A stretch of 64,000 nt of DNA from an uncultured Polaribacter sp. Lineage in GTDB: Bacteria > Bacteroidota > Bacteroidia > Flavobacteriales > Flavobacteriaceae. This document shows positions 8,611-17,063 of this stretch, piece after piece. The notes under the pieces were generated by a model that made no database searches, had not been told where the DNA came from, and saw nothing but the letters and a program-made list of their open reading frames with translations. The stretch spans positions 434,001 to 498,000 of the forward strand of contig NZ_CANNFH010000001.1 in assembly GCF_947503875.1 (NCBI RefSeq). Direction: 5' to 3'. Within the stretch, counting starts at the first letter, position 1. Every line of letters starts with the position of its first letter. The position numbers and the translations under genes are program-made.

Positions 8611-8642
8611 AAATACAGATTAATTTTTTACTTAGGTATAAA

Positions 8643-8650
8643 CAAACATA
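8643..8650 (-). promoter_or_regulatory. candidate -7 box for the beta-barrel gene
   Basis: On the minus strand TATGTTTG matches the Bacteroidota -7 consensus TAnnTTTG, 33 bp upstream of the ATG at 8610. No -33 TTG at standard spacing was checked as convincing. Confidence 0.4.
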
Positions 8651-8743
8651 GAACAAAAAAGCAACTTTTTAAAGGCAAACCCTACTTTTTTAGGTTTAAG
8701 AAAGTTTTATAGAAAGTAAACGCAACAATTGTTTTCAAATTGT

Positions 8744-8751
8744 TATTTTTG
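8744..8751 (+). promoter_or_regulatory. candidate -7 box for the DUF4834 gene
   Basis: TATTTTTG matches TAnnTTTG and lies 22 bp before the ATG at 8773. No TTG at 17-23 bp upstream, so support is partial. It supports the ATG start over the TTG at 8740, which would lie before the box. Confidence 0.35.
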
Positions 8752-8772
8752 ATTTATTTTTTAAAACAAAAT

Positions 8773-9042
8773 ATGTTGGCAGGAGTATTAAAAACCATCT
8801 TTTGGATCTTAATTATTTATTATGGCTTTAAGTTTTTAGCAAGGCTTTTTGCACCCTTTTTAATTAAAAAAGCGGCAGAAACCATGCAGAAAAAAGCATC
8901 ACAACAATTTGGTGGTCAAAATAAGCAAAGTAATAAAGCAGATGTTAGGGAAGGAGAAACCATTATAGATAAAAAACCAAGCCAAACACAGCAAAGTAAA
9001 AACTCTGTTGGAGAGTATGTAGATTTTGAGGAAATAGAGTAG
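8773..9042 (+). CDS. DUF4834 family small membrane protein
   Basis: Small protein of 89 aa with one N-terminal transmembrane segment (LAGVLKTIFWILIIYYGFKFLARLF) followed by a hydrophilic tail containing REGETIIDKKP and an acidic end VGEYVDFEEIE, the hallmark layout of DUF4834. The ORF track starts at a TTG (8740), but ATG 8773 gives the family's usual beginning and follows a -7 box. It lies 47 bp before the YfhO-like gene on the same strand. Function unknown. Confidence 0.8.
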   Translation: MLAGVLKTIFWILIIYYGFKFLARLFAPFLIKKAAETMQKKASQQFGGQNKQSNKADVREGETIIDKKPSQTQQSKNSVGEYVDFEEIE

Positions 9043-9089
9043 CACCTAATCCTTCACCCAAAATAAATCAATCAAAACCAAAATACCAA

Positions 9090-11516
9090 GTGAAAATTTC
9101 TAAAATACTGCCTTATGTATTTGCCCTACTTATTTTTGTACTGGCATCTCTAATTTACTTTCATCCCGTTTTAAAAGGACAAAAATTAAATCAATCAGAC
9201 ATTACCCAATTTAGGGGAATGGTAAAAGATATGAATGATTTTAGAGCAGAAAATAACATAGAACCTTATTGGACAGGAGCCTCTTTTAGTGGAATGCCAT
9301 CTTACGCTATAAGTGCATATTATCCAAACGATTTTGTACGAGGTTTAGACAAATTATTACGCTTTTTACCTAGACCAGCAGATTATACGTTTTTATATTT
9401 TTTAAGTTTTTTCGTTTTAATGTTAGCTTTAAAAGTAGAGTATAGGTTGGCTATTTTAGGTGCTTTAGGTTTTGGTTTTTCTACGTATTTAATAATTATT
9501 TTTGGCGCTGGCCATAATGCAAAAGCACATGCAATTGCATATATGCCTTTGGTTTTAGCAGGTGTCTTATGGATTTTTAGAAAAAAATACGTGCTTGGTT
9601 TTCTAGTTACTGGCCTAGCAATGGCATTAGAAATATATGCAAACCACATACAAATGACTTATTATTTAGGTTTTTGTTTGCTTATTTTAGGTATTGTAGA
9701 AGGTGTAAACGCCATAAAAGAAAAAACTTTACCAAGTTTTATAAAGCAAACAGCGGTTATAATTGCTGCTGTACTTTTGGGTATTGGTGCAAATGCGCCG
9801 CGTATTTTGGCAATGCAAGAATATTCTGAAGTAAGTACCAGAGGAAAATCTGAACTTACCATTAATGTAGATGGTTCTAAAAAAGAAGCTACTAAAGGTT
9901 TAGATAAGGCTTATATTACTCAATACAGTTATGCGAAACTAGAAACTTTTAATCTATTAATCCCAAGATTCATGGGAGGTGGCACAGTAGAATCTTTAGG
10001 AGAAAACTCTAATTTTTATCAATTTATAGAGGCAAAAGCAGGTAAAAAAGTAGCTAAAGAATATTCAGAACAAGTGTTAACCTATTGGGGAGACCAACCC
10101 ATAGTAGAAGCGCCAGCATACATTGGTGCAGTACTTTTCTTTCTATTTTTCTTAGGCATATTTTTAGTAAAAGGAAGATTAAAACAATGGTTAGTTGCTG
10201 CCACTATTTTTTCTATTGTGTTAAGTTGGGGTAGAAATTTTGAAATAGTAACCAACTTTTTTATCAATTATGTACCACTTTATAACAAATTTAGAGCAGT
10301 ATCTTCTATACAAGTAATTGCAGAATTATGCGTACCTATTTTGGCCGTTTTAGGTTTAAAAGCCTTCTTCTCTAAAGAGTTAACTCAGAAAGAAAAATTA
10401 AATGGTTTAAAGAAAGCTGTAATTTGTTTTGCAGGTTTGGTAGTTGTTGGTTTCATGTTTGCGCATGTTTTTGGCACTTTTGAAGGGTTAAGAGATGCAC
10501 AGCAATACAAACAAATTCCTGGTTTTTTAGATGCTGTAATGGCAGATAGAAAAGCAATGTTATTAAAAGATAGCTTACGCGCTTTATTTTTAGTTTTAGT
10601 TGCGAGTGTTTTATTATGGTTGTTTATAAAAGAAAAAGCAAAACAAGTACTTGTAATTTTAGGTATTCTAGCAGTAGTTCTTTTCGATTTAATTTCTGTA
10701 AATAAAAGATACGTAAATGCAGACGATTTTAAAGCATCTAAAAAAATTGAAAAACCGTTTATTGCCACAGAAGCTGATAAAAAAATATTAGAAGATAAAG
10801 GATATTACAGAGTTGCTAATTTTGCTATAGATGTTATGAATGATGGAAGCACTTCTTACTTTCATAATTCTATAGGTGGTTATCATGCAGCTAAATTAGG
10901 CAGGTATAATGAGTTGTTTGAGTATCAAATAGCAAATAATAATATGCCAATTTTAAATATGTTGAACACCAAATATTTAATTATTCCAAATGAAAAAGGC
11001 AAGCTAGAAGCGCAAAAGAATATAGAAGCAAATGGAAACGTTTGGTTTGTACAAAACTTAATTGGTGTAAATAACGCTAATGAAGAAATGCAGATGTTAG
11101 ATTCTTTAGACACAAAATCTTCTGCGGTAATTTTGAATAGTGATTTTAATAAACTAGGTTTAAAGTTGCCAATTGAACGTGATAGTTTGGCTAGTATTAC
11201 TTTAAAAGAATATCAATTAAATAAGTTGGTATATGCTTCTAATACAAACTCCGCACAATTTGCTGTTTTTTCTGAAATATTTTACAAAAATGGCTGGAAT
11301 GCTTACATTAATGGCGAGTTACAGCCACATTTTAGAGTAAATTATGTACTAAGGGGAATGAAAATTCCAGCAGGTTCTAATGAAATTGTCTTTAAATTTG
11401 AGCCCAAAGTAATTGAAAATGGTAAAGTATTTTCATTAACATCTTACGCGTTACTTATTTTTGTTTCTGTAGGTTGGTTTTTTTACGATGAGAAAAAGAA
11501 GAAAAAACAAGCATGA
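9090..11516 (+). CDS. YfhO-like polytopic membrane glycosyltransferase-like protein
   Basis: Large inner-membrane protein (808 aa) with about 12-14 hydrophobic segments, related to the YfhO/GT-C-fold family thought to transfer sugars to lipid-linked or wall polymers. An N-terminal helix is followed by LNQSDITQFRGMVKDMNDFR (about 40-60) and YWTGASFSGMP, strongly conserved in the Bacteroidota group. A soluble part (about 560-770) holds FRVNYVLRGMKIPAGSNEIVF and the final helix precedes a KKKKKQA end. The start is GTG. It overlaps the next glycosyltransferase by 4 bp (ATGA), implying translational coupling in an envelope polysaccharide operon. Substrate unknown. Confidence 0.8.
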   Translation: MKISKILPYVFALLIFVLASLIYFHPVLKGQKLNQSDITQFRGMVKDMNDFRAENNIEPYWTGASFSGMPSYAISAYYPNDFVRGLDKLLRFLPRPADYTFLYFLSFFVLMLALKVEYRLAILGALGFGFSTYLIIIFGAGHNAKAHAIAYMPLVLAGVLWIFRKKYVLGFLVTGLAMALEIYANHIQMTYYLGFCLLILGIVEGVNAIKEKTLPSFIKQTAVIIAAVLLGIGANAPRILAMQEYSEVSTRGKSELTINVDGSKKEATKGLDKAYITQYSYAKLETFNLLIPRFMGGGTVESLGENSNFYQFIEAKAGKKVAKEYSEQVLTYWGDQPIVEAPAYIGAVLFFLFFLGIFLVKGRLKQWLVAATIFSIVLSWGRNFEIVTNFFINYVPLYNKFRAVSSIQVIAELCVPILAVLGLKAFFSKELTQKEKLNGLKKAVICFAGLVVVGFMFAHVFGTFEGLRDAQQYKQIPGFLDAVMADRKAMLLKDSLRALFLVLVASVLLWLFIKEKAKQVLVILGILAVVLFDLISVNKRYVNADDFKASKKIEKPFIATEADKKILEDKGYYRVANFAIDVMNDGSTSYFHNSIGGYHAAKLGRYNELFEYQIANNNMPILNMLNTKYLIIPNEKGKLEAQKNIEANGNVWFVQNLIGVNNANEEMQMLDSLDTKSSAVILNSDFNKLGLKLPIERDSLASITLKEYQLNKLVYASNTNSAQFAVFSEIFYKNGWNAYINGELQPHFRVNYVLRGMKIPAGSNEIVFKFEPKVIENGKVFSLTSYALLIFVSVGWFFYDEKKKKKQA

Positions 11517-12703
11517 AAATAGGAATGATTTTAGATGCTCCATTTCCCCCAGATCCTAGGGTAGAAAATGAGGCAGTTTCCTTGGTAAATCATGGTCATG
11601 AAGTTTTTTTATTCTGTTTAAAATATGCAGATGAAAAAACAACTGAAACAATTAATGGAATTCAAGTAAAAAGATATGCTTCTAATACTTTAGAATATAA
11701 ACTGTCTGCCTTGGCATATACAGTGCCTTTCTATACTTTTTTAATGAAAAAAAAAATCAGAAAATTTATAGAAGAAACACAAATTGAAGCTTTGCATATT
11801 CATGATATTAGAATTGCGCAAGCCGTATTTAATGCGAATAAAAAATACAATTTACCAATTGTTTTAGATTTACATGATAATTTGCCTGAGGTAATGAAGC
11901 TTTATCCGCATTTGCAAAAGTTTCCTGGTAAGTATATCATTTCACCTGAAAGGTGGAAACAGAAAGAGAAAACTTTTATTGAAAAAGCTGATGCTGTAAT
12001 TACAGTATCTCCAGAATTTTTAGAAAATTTAGCACATAGAATTCCGCAAGCAAAAAATAAGTTAGTTTTAGTACCTAATACTATTAGAAAGTCTTTTTTT
12101 ACTGAATATACAAGAAAAGAATCCATTTTAAAAAAGTATAAAGACAATTTTGTTATTTTGTACTTGGGAGATACCAATATTAGAAGAGGTTTACAAACTG
12201 CAATTGCAGCAATAGATAGCATTAAAGAAGATATACCCAATATAAAATTGGTTATTGTAGGTAAAAATAGCACAGACCATATCTTAAAAAAACAAGTGCA
12301 AGAGTTACAATTAAATCGTTTTGTAGATTTTGAAGGTTGGCAAGATGTAGGTTTATTTCCTTCTTATATTTTATCTAGTACCATTTGTATTTCTCCTTTA
12401 CATAGAAATTTACAGCATGACGTTGCTTACGCCAATAAGATTTTTCAGTATATGAGTTTTGGTAAACCTTTATTGGTAAGTAACGCTACAGCTCAAAAAA
12501 ACTTAGTAGAAACAAATAATACAGGTTTAGTGCATAAGGACAGAGATGTTACAGATTTTTCTAAAAAAGTGTTGCAGCTTTTTAAAGATGAGAGTCTTAG
12601 AAAACAGTTGGGTGAAAACGGAAAAGAATTTATAGAAAAAGAATTTTGTTGGGAACAAACTTCTAAAAAACTATTGCATTTATACGATAATTTAAAATCT
12701 TGA
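11513..12703 (+). CDS. glycosyltransferase, GT4/GT1 fold
   Basis: Cytoplasmic GT-B glycosyltransferase of 396 aa. The N-terminal domain opens with MKIGMILDAPFPPDPRVENE, typical of GT4 enzymes; LDLHDNLPEV (about 125) is in the acceptor-side domain; the C-terminal donor domain has ILYLGDTNIRRGLQTAI (about 215-230), IVGKN, and a late SFGKPLLVSNATAQKNLVE. The second Glu of the usual EX7E is less clear. It starts inside the stop of the YfhO-like gene (ATGA) and its own stop overlaps the next start (TTGA). Donor and acceptor sugars are unknown. Confidence 0.87.
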   Translation: MKIGMILDAPFPPDPRVENEAVSLVNHGHEVFLFCLKYADEKTTETINGIQVKRYASNTLEYKLSALAYTVPFYTFLMKKKIRKFIEETQIEALHIHDIRIAQAVFNANKKYNLPIVLDLHDNLPEVMKLYPHLQKFPGKYIISPERWKQKEKTFIEKADAVITVSPEFLENLAHRIPQAKNKLVLVPNTIRKSFFTEYTRKESILKKYKDNFVILYLGDTNIRRGLQTAIAAIDSIKEDIPNIKLVIVGKNSTDHILKKQVQELQLNRFVDFEGWQDVGLFPSYILSSTICISPLHRNLQHDVAYANKIFQYMSFGKPLLVSNATAQKNLVETNNTGLVHKDRDVTDFSKKVLQLFKDESLRKQLGENGKEFIEKEFCWEQTSKKLLHLYDNLKS

Positions 12704-13959
12704 AAGTATTAATAATTACATATTACTGGCCTCCTGCAGGCGGTTCTGGCGTACAGCGTTGGTTAAAATTTGTAAAATATTTACAAGATTTTGGTATTGA
12801 GCCAATAATTTATACGGTAGCAAATGCCAATTATCCTAAAGAAGACGTTTCACTAATAAAAGAAATACCCAAAAATGTAACTATTTTAAAGCAACCCATT
12901 TGGGAACCAACAGATCTTTTCTTTTGGAAAAAAAAGAGCGCAAACAAAAAGGGGATTGCTAATGTTAGTAAAGGTGGATTTTTATCTTTTATACGTGGTA
13001 ATTTTTTTGTGCCAGATCCTAAAGTTTTTTGGGTTAACAAATCTGTAAACTATTTAGAAAACTATATTTCTAAAAATACAATAGATTTAATAATCTCTAC
13101 AGGACCGCCTCATAGCATGCATTTAATTGCACAAAAATTAAAGAATAAAACGGGTTTAAAGTGGATGGTAGATTTTAGAGATCCTTGGAGTAACTTGTAT
13201 TACAATAACGATTTTAAACAACTTTCTTTTGCAAAAAAAAAGAATTTTAAATTTGAAAAAAGTGTTTTGCAAGAAGCAGATTGTGTTTTAACGGTAAGCA
13301 ACCATTTAAAACAAGGGTTTGTAAAGTTTGCTAAAAACGTAAAAGTAGTTACTAATGGTTTTGATGATGAAAATTCTGATAACTTAAAAACAGCATTAGA
13401 TATTAAATTTTCTATTTCCTATATTGGGTTGTTGCCAAAGCAAAGTAATCCAAAACTTTTATTTAAAGTTTTAAGAGAAATGTCCAAAGAAAATTTAGAC
13501 TTTAAAAAAGATTTAGCACTTAATTTTATTGGCGATATTTCTGAAGAAATAAAAACGGAAATTAACTTAAATAATTTAGAGGAGCAGAGCTCTTTTAAAG
13601 GTTATGTTTCGCATAAAAAGGCGATAGCTTTTCAAAATAAAAGTCAGGTTTTATTGTTATTGATACCTAATGTGCCCAATAATAAAGGAATTTTAACAGG
13701 AAAGTTATTTGAGTATTTAAAAGCAAAAAGACCTATTTTAGCCATAGGTCCAGAAAATGGAGATTTGGCTGCTGTTTTAAAAGATACAAATGCTGGTACT
13801 GTTATAGATTTTAAAGATCATCAAAAAATGAAAGAAGAAATTTTAAGATTATACACGCTATTTAAAGCAAATAAATTAAAATTAGATTCTAAAAATATCC
13901 AAAGATATCATAGAAAAGCGCTAACAGAACAGTTGGCTTTTATCATAAAAAACGTATAA
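12700..13959 (+). CDS. glycosyltransferase, GT4-like
   Basis: GT-B glycosyltransferase of 419 aa beginning KVLIITYYWPPAGGSGVQRW, characteristic of a GT4 subgroup in surface polysaccharide loci. MVDFRDPWSNLYY lies at about 160 and VLTVSNHLKQGF at about 195; the donor domain contains SYIGLLPKQSNPK and late GKLFEYLKAKRPILAIGPENGD. TTG start embedded in a TTGA overlap with the preceding stop, so the rare start codon is supported by coupling. It ends 4 bp before the flippase gene. Expected to add a sugar to the growing lipid-linked repeat unit. Confidence 0.87.
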   Translation: MKVLIITYYWPPAGGSGVQRWLKFVKYLQDFGIEPIIYTVANANYPKEDVSLIKEIPKNVTILKQPIWEPTDLFFWKKKSANKKGIANVSKGGFLSFIRGNFFVPDPKVFWVNKSVNYLENYISKNTIDLIISTGPPHSMHLIAQKLKNKTGLKWMVDFRDPWSNLYYNNDFKQLSFAKKKNFKFEKSVLQEADCVLTVSNHLKQGFVKFAKNVKVVTNGFDDENSDNLKTALDIKFSISYIGLLPKQSNPKLLFKVLREMSKENLDFKKDLALNFIGDISEEIKTEINLNNLEEQSSFKGYVSHKKAIAFQNKSQVLLLLIPNVPNNKGILTGKLFEYLKAKRPILAIGPENGDLAAVLKDTNAGTVIDFKDHQKMKEEILRLYTLFKANKLKLDSKNIQRYHRKALTEQLAFIIKNV

Positions 13960-13963
13960 AAAG

Positions 13964-15466
13964 ATGGGTATTGTTTTAAAACAATCTTTTAGAAATACAA
14001 TAATTATTTATGGAGCTTTTTTAATTGGCGGTATAAATACTATTGTGTTTTACCCTAGAATTTTAGAATCAGAATTTTACGGAATGGTAACGTTTCTTCT
14101 GTCTGCTTCTAATTTAATAATGCCTTTAACAGCTTTTGGTATTCAGTATACTATTGTAAAATTTTATTCTTCTTATCAAACAAAAGAGCAAAAAGATAAG
14201 TTTTTATCTTCCGTAATTTTTTTACCCATTTTTATTGCATTGCCCATTGGTTTTTTGTGGGATTATTTTCATGAATGTATTATGAGTCGTGTTACAGAAG
14301 AGAATCAGAACATAGAAAATTATACATTTTTTATCTATTTGATTGCTATTGCATGTGCTTATTTTGAGTTGTTTTATTCTTGGACAAAAGTACAATTGCA
14401 AACTGTTTTTGGTAATATTTTAAAAGAATTATGGAATAGAGTTGTAGTAATGCTGCTGTTATTAGCTGTTTTTTTTGATTTTATTACAAAGCCTGAGTTT
14501 ATTTTCTATTTAACAATAGCCTATATTATCAGAGCTTTTGTAATGATGTTTTATGCGTTTAAAATGTATTTGCCTAAATTTTATTTTAGGTTGCCAACAA
14601 ATTATTTGGAAATTTTAAAATACTCAGGTTACATTATTCTGGCAGGAAGTGCAGGTGCAATCTTATTAGATATAGATAAAATTATGATTCCTGGAAAAGA
14701 CACTATAGAAAAAGCTGCTTATTATTCTGTGGCTGTTTTTATAGGTTCTTTTATTGAAGCTCCAAGCAGAGCAATGACTCAAATTTTACAACCTTTAACA
14801 TCAAAATCTTTAAATGAGTTTAATACAAAAGAAGTAGAAAATTTATACAAAAAAAGTTCTATAAATTTACTTTTAGTAGGTGGTTTGTTTTTCTTACTTG
14901 TAAATTGTGGTGTAAGCGAACTTTTTAAATTAATGCCAGAAAAAGGCTATGCAGGTGGCGAATATGTGGTTTTAATGATTTCTTTAGCAAAGCTATATAC
15001 TATGGTTTTAGGTAGTAATGGTGCTATAATTAATAATTCTAAATTTTATAGAGTAGCACTTCCTTTAGCTTTAGGAATGTCAGTTTCTGTATATTCTTTA
15101 AACAGAATATTCTATTTTAATTTAAATTTTGGTACAGATGGTTTAGCGCTTGCAACATTAATTACTATTGTTTTATTTAATACGATTAAACTATGGTTTG
15201 TGAACCAAAAATTTGCAATTACACCTTTTACTAGTAATTCATGGAAAATGGTGCTTATAATTATTATTTTATTTGGCACTTTTTATTTTTGGAATTTTTC
15301 TATACCTAATATTAAAATATTTAACTTTACTATTACTCCTATATTTAATATTGCTTTAAAAAGTATTTTAATTACAATAGCCTACGTTTATTTAGTTTTA
15401 AAATTTAAAATTTCACATGAAATTGATGTGTTGCTCCAAAAGTTTTACAAAAGACAGTCTAAATAG
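13964..15466 (+). CDS. oligosaccharide flippase (Wzx/MOP-type)
   Basis: Inner-membrane protein of 500 aa with about 12-14 hydrophobic segments; N-terminal FRNTIIIYGAFLIGGINTIVFYPRIL and central GYIILAGSAGAILLDIDKIMIPG are typical of the polysaccharide-transporter branch of the MOP superfamily. It should flip undecaprenyl-linked oligosaccharides to the periplasm. It is the last gene of the YfhO-GT-GT-flippase run, 4 bp after the second glycosyltransferase. Its 3' end overlaps the convergent DUF6122 gene by 22 bp. No polymerase or ligase gene is visible, so the operon alone is not a complete export pathway. Confidence 0.87.
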   Translation: MGIVLKQSFRNTIIIYGAFLIGGINTIVFYPRILESEFYGMVTFLLSASNLIMPLTAFGIQYTIVKFYSSYQTKEQKDKFLSSVIFLPIFIALPIGFLWDYFHECIMSRVTEENQNIENYTFFIYLIAIACAYFELFYSWTKVQLQTVFGNILKELWNRVVVMLLLLAVFFDFITKPEFIFYLTIAYIIRAFVMMFYAFKMYLPKFYFRLPTNYLEILKYSGYIILAGSAGAILLDIDKIMIPGKDTIEKAAYYSVAVFIGSFIEAPSRAMTQILQPLTSKSLNEFNTKEVENLYKKSSINLLLVGGLFFLLVNCGVSELFKLMPEKGYAGGEYVVLMISLAKLYTMVLGSNGAIINNSKFYRVALPLALGMSVSVYSLNRIFYFNLNFGTDGLALATLITIVLFNTIKLWFVNQKFAITPFTSNSWKMVLIIIILFGTFYFWNFSIPNIKIFNFTITPIFNIALKSILITIAYVYLVLKFKISHEIDVLLQKFYKRQSK

Positions 15467-15756
15467 TCTGTAAACATGTGAAATAATAAAGCAAAACAAA
15501 TTATTCTAGTTTTATTAAAAAACAATCCTAAAAAATAAAAAGCTATAGCTAGATAAGAATGTAACGGATGAAAGTTAATGCTACACCTATCCTCAACAAA
15601 AATGGGATTTGCTAGTAAATGATCTGCATCTACTAGCATAGATGCTAAAAAGATAAGGTAAGCTACTCTCCATTTTTTTTTATAAAAAAGTAAAGCAATG
15701 CCTAACGGCGCAATAAAATGCAAACTATAATGAATTAAAAAAGAAGGTTGCAACAT
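15445..15756 (-). CDS. DUF6122 family small membrane protein
   Basis: Protein of 103 aa from the ATG at 15756 (the track's TTG at 15768 adds MCFK without support). Three to four hydrophobic segments with conserved polar residues inside or near them: HYSLHF, VDADHLLANP, FHPLHSY and FHMFTDYLDC. The pattern of His/Asp in membrane helices recalls metal-dependent membrane hydrolases (inference only). It overlaps the convergent flippase gene end by 22 bp. Function unknown. Confidence 0.72.
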   Translation of the reverse strand: MLQPSFLIHYSLHFIAPLGIALLFYKKKWRVAYLIFLASMLVDADHLLANPIFVEDRCSINFHPLHSYLAIAFYFLGLFFNKTRIICFALLFHMFTDYLDCLL

Positions 15757-15791
15757 TTTAAAACACAATATCCAAGTAATAGCTTAAAAAA

Positions 15792-16367
15792 TTATTTCGT
15801 TAACAATTCTCCTCTTATCCTACTTAATTGTACGGGCGTAATATTTAATAATGAAGCAATGTGATATTGAGGTATTAGATCCTCAATTACAGGAATTTCT
15901 TGTAATAATTTTAAATAGCGTTCTGTAGCATTTAAAGCAGAGAGCCTGTATATTTTACTCTCTAATTCTAAAAAAGTATATTCTAGGATTTTATTGTACA
16001 AATTAGATATTGCTATGTCTGTTTCTGCTAATGCCTTAAATCCTCTGAAATTTAGAATGTATATTTCGCAATCTAATAAACAGCTAAACGTAAATTTTGA
16101 GGGCTTATCTAGTACAAGAGCTCCTAAAGAACCAATAAGCTTTTGTCCTACATAAATATTTCTTGTGAGTTCTTTTCCTTTACTATTAGTAAAGGAAGAT
16201 CTTACAACTCCAGATTCTAAAATATAAATATGTTCTGGTCTTTCTTTTTCTCTACCTAGTATATCCCCTTTTTTACAAGAAACAGGATCTATTAAACTAA
16301 GTAATGAGTCTTTGGATAGTTGGGGTAGTTTTTGAAAGTTGTCTAAATACTCTATTAATGTTTGCAT
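15792..16367 (-). CDS. Crp/Fnr family transcriptional regulator
   Basis: Regulator of 191 aa: N-terminal cyclic-nucleotide-binding-like beta-roll (about 20-120, with RPEHIYILESGVVRSSF) and a C-terminal winged HTH (about 140-190, HIASLLNITPVQLSRIRGEL). No cysteine cluster for an Fe-S site and no clear cAMP-binding arginine signature, as usual for Bacteroidota members of unknown ligand. The ATG start is good. Single-gene unit between DUF6122 and WbqC genes. Confidence 0.9.
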   Translation of the reverse strand: MQTLIEYLDNFQKLPQLSKDSLLSLIDPVSCKKGDILGREKERPEHIYILESGVVRSSFTNSKGKELTRNIYVGQKLIGSLGALVLDKPSKFTFSCLLDCEIYILNFRGFKALAETDIAISNLYNKILEYTFLELESKIYRLSALNATERYLKLLQEIPVIEDLIPQYHIASLLNITPVQLSRIRGELLTK

Positions 16368-16433
16368 GATTTGGTTAGCTCTATATTTTACTTTGGGTAG
16401 TGTTGTGTAAAAATGCGAAAATACTTCATAATT

Positions 16434-17030
16434 TTATAAAAAACTAATACTATTAGGTCCCTCCATAAAAAGTAAGTCTAAAACGGATAAGTTTGGTATA
16501 AAACCGTACTTTTCATCAAACATTTGAGTATAAGGTTTGTAAAATCTAGCAGGCGTTTTTTTCGCATCTGCCAAATGCCTATAATCTTTAGAGAGACTAC
16601 CTGTGGCATATGCCTTTGTTTTTACCACCTTATTTTCTAATTGCAAAGCATCTTTAATGTATAAAAAAGTATCTATATTTAAATCTTGCAAAAATTTATA
16701 TTTTTTTTCAAAAATAGGGATTAAATCATCTACGTAAAATTCAAAGAAAGGCGAATTTCTATAAGCAGTTTTCAAGCTTTTAAAATGTTGATCTTGCCAA
16801 TTTTGTGCATTTTCAATCAATGTGTCTTTCGTTTTTTTTCTAAACGAAGTTTTTGGGTGTTTTACAGGTATATTTAATAGCTGTCTCCCATTGGTGTTAT
16901 AAATATAGCATCTATTTCTATAACTTTGTTTTTGAAAATTATCTTCCATTTCAAAAGCAACTTCTGTTGCTCTTATAATTTCTTGGTATTGTGCTATAGG
17001 AGAAAAATAAGTAGGTATAAATAGAGACAT
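16434..17030 (-). CDS. WbqC family protein
   Basis: Cytoplasmic protein of 198 aa of the WbqC-like family. The family's signature region is present: FEMEDNFQKQSYRNRCYI (about 27-45) and NIPVKHPKTSF (about 53-63), then WQDQHFKSLKTAYRNSPFFEFY (about 77-98). WbqC proteins occur in O-antigen loci but in Flavobacteria sit next to lepB in a housekeeping cluster, as here (33 bp downstream of lepB). Biochemical role is not established. Confidence 0.85.
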   Translation of the reverse strand: MSLFIPTYFSPIAQYQEIIRATEVAFEMEDNFQKQSYRNRCYIYNTNGRQLLNIPVKHPKTSFRKKTKDTLIENAQNWQDQHFKSLKTAYRNSPFFEFYVDDLIPIFEKKYKFLQDLNIDTFLYIKDALQLENKVVKTKAYATGSLSKDYRHLADAKKTPARFYKPYTQMFDEKYGFIPNLSVLDLLFMEGPNSISFL

Positions 17031-17063
17031 GACCTTTTATTTTTTTTATGCAATGATGCTTGT

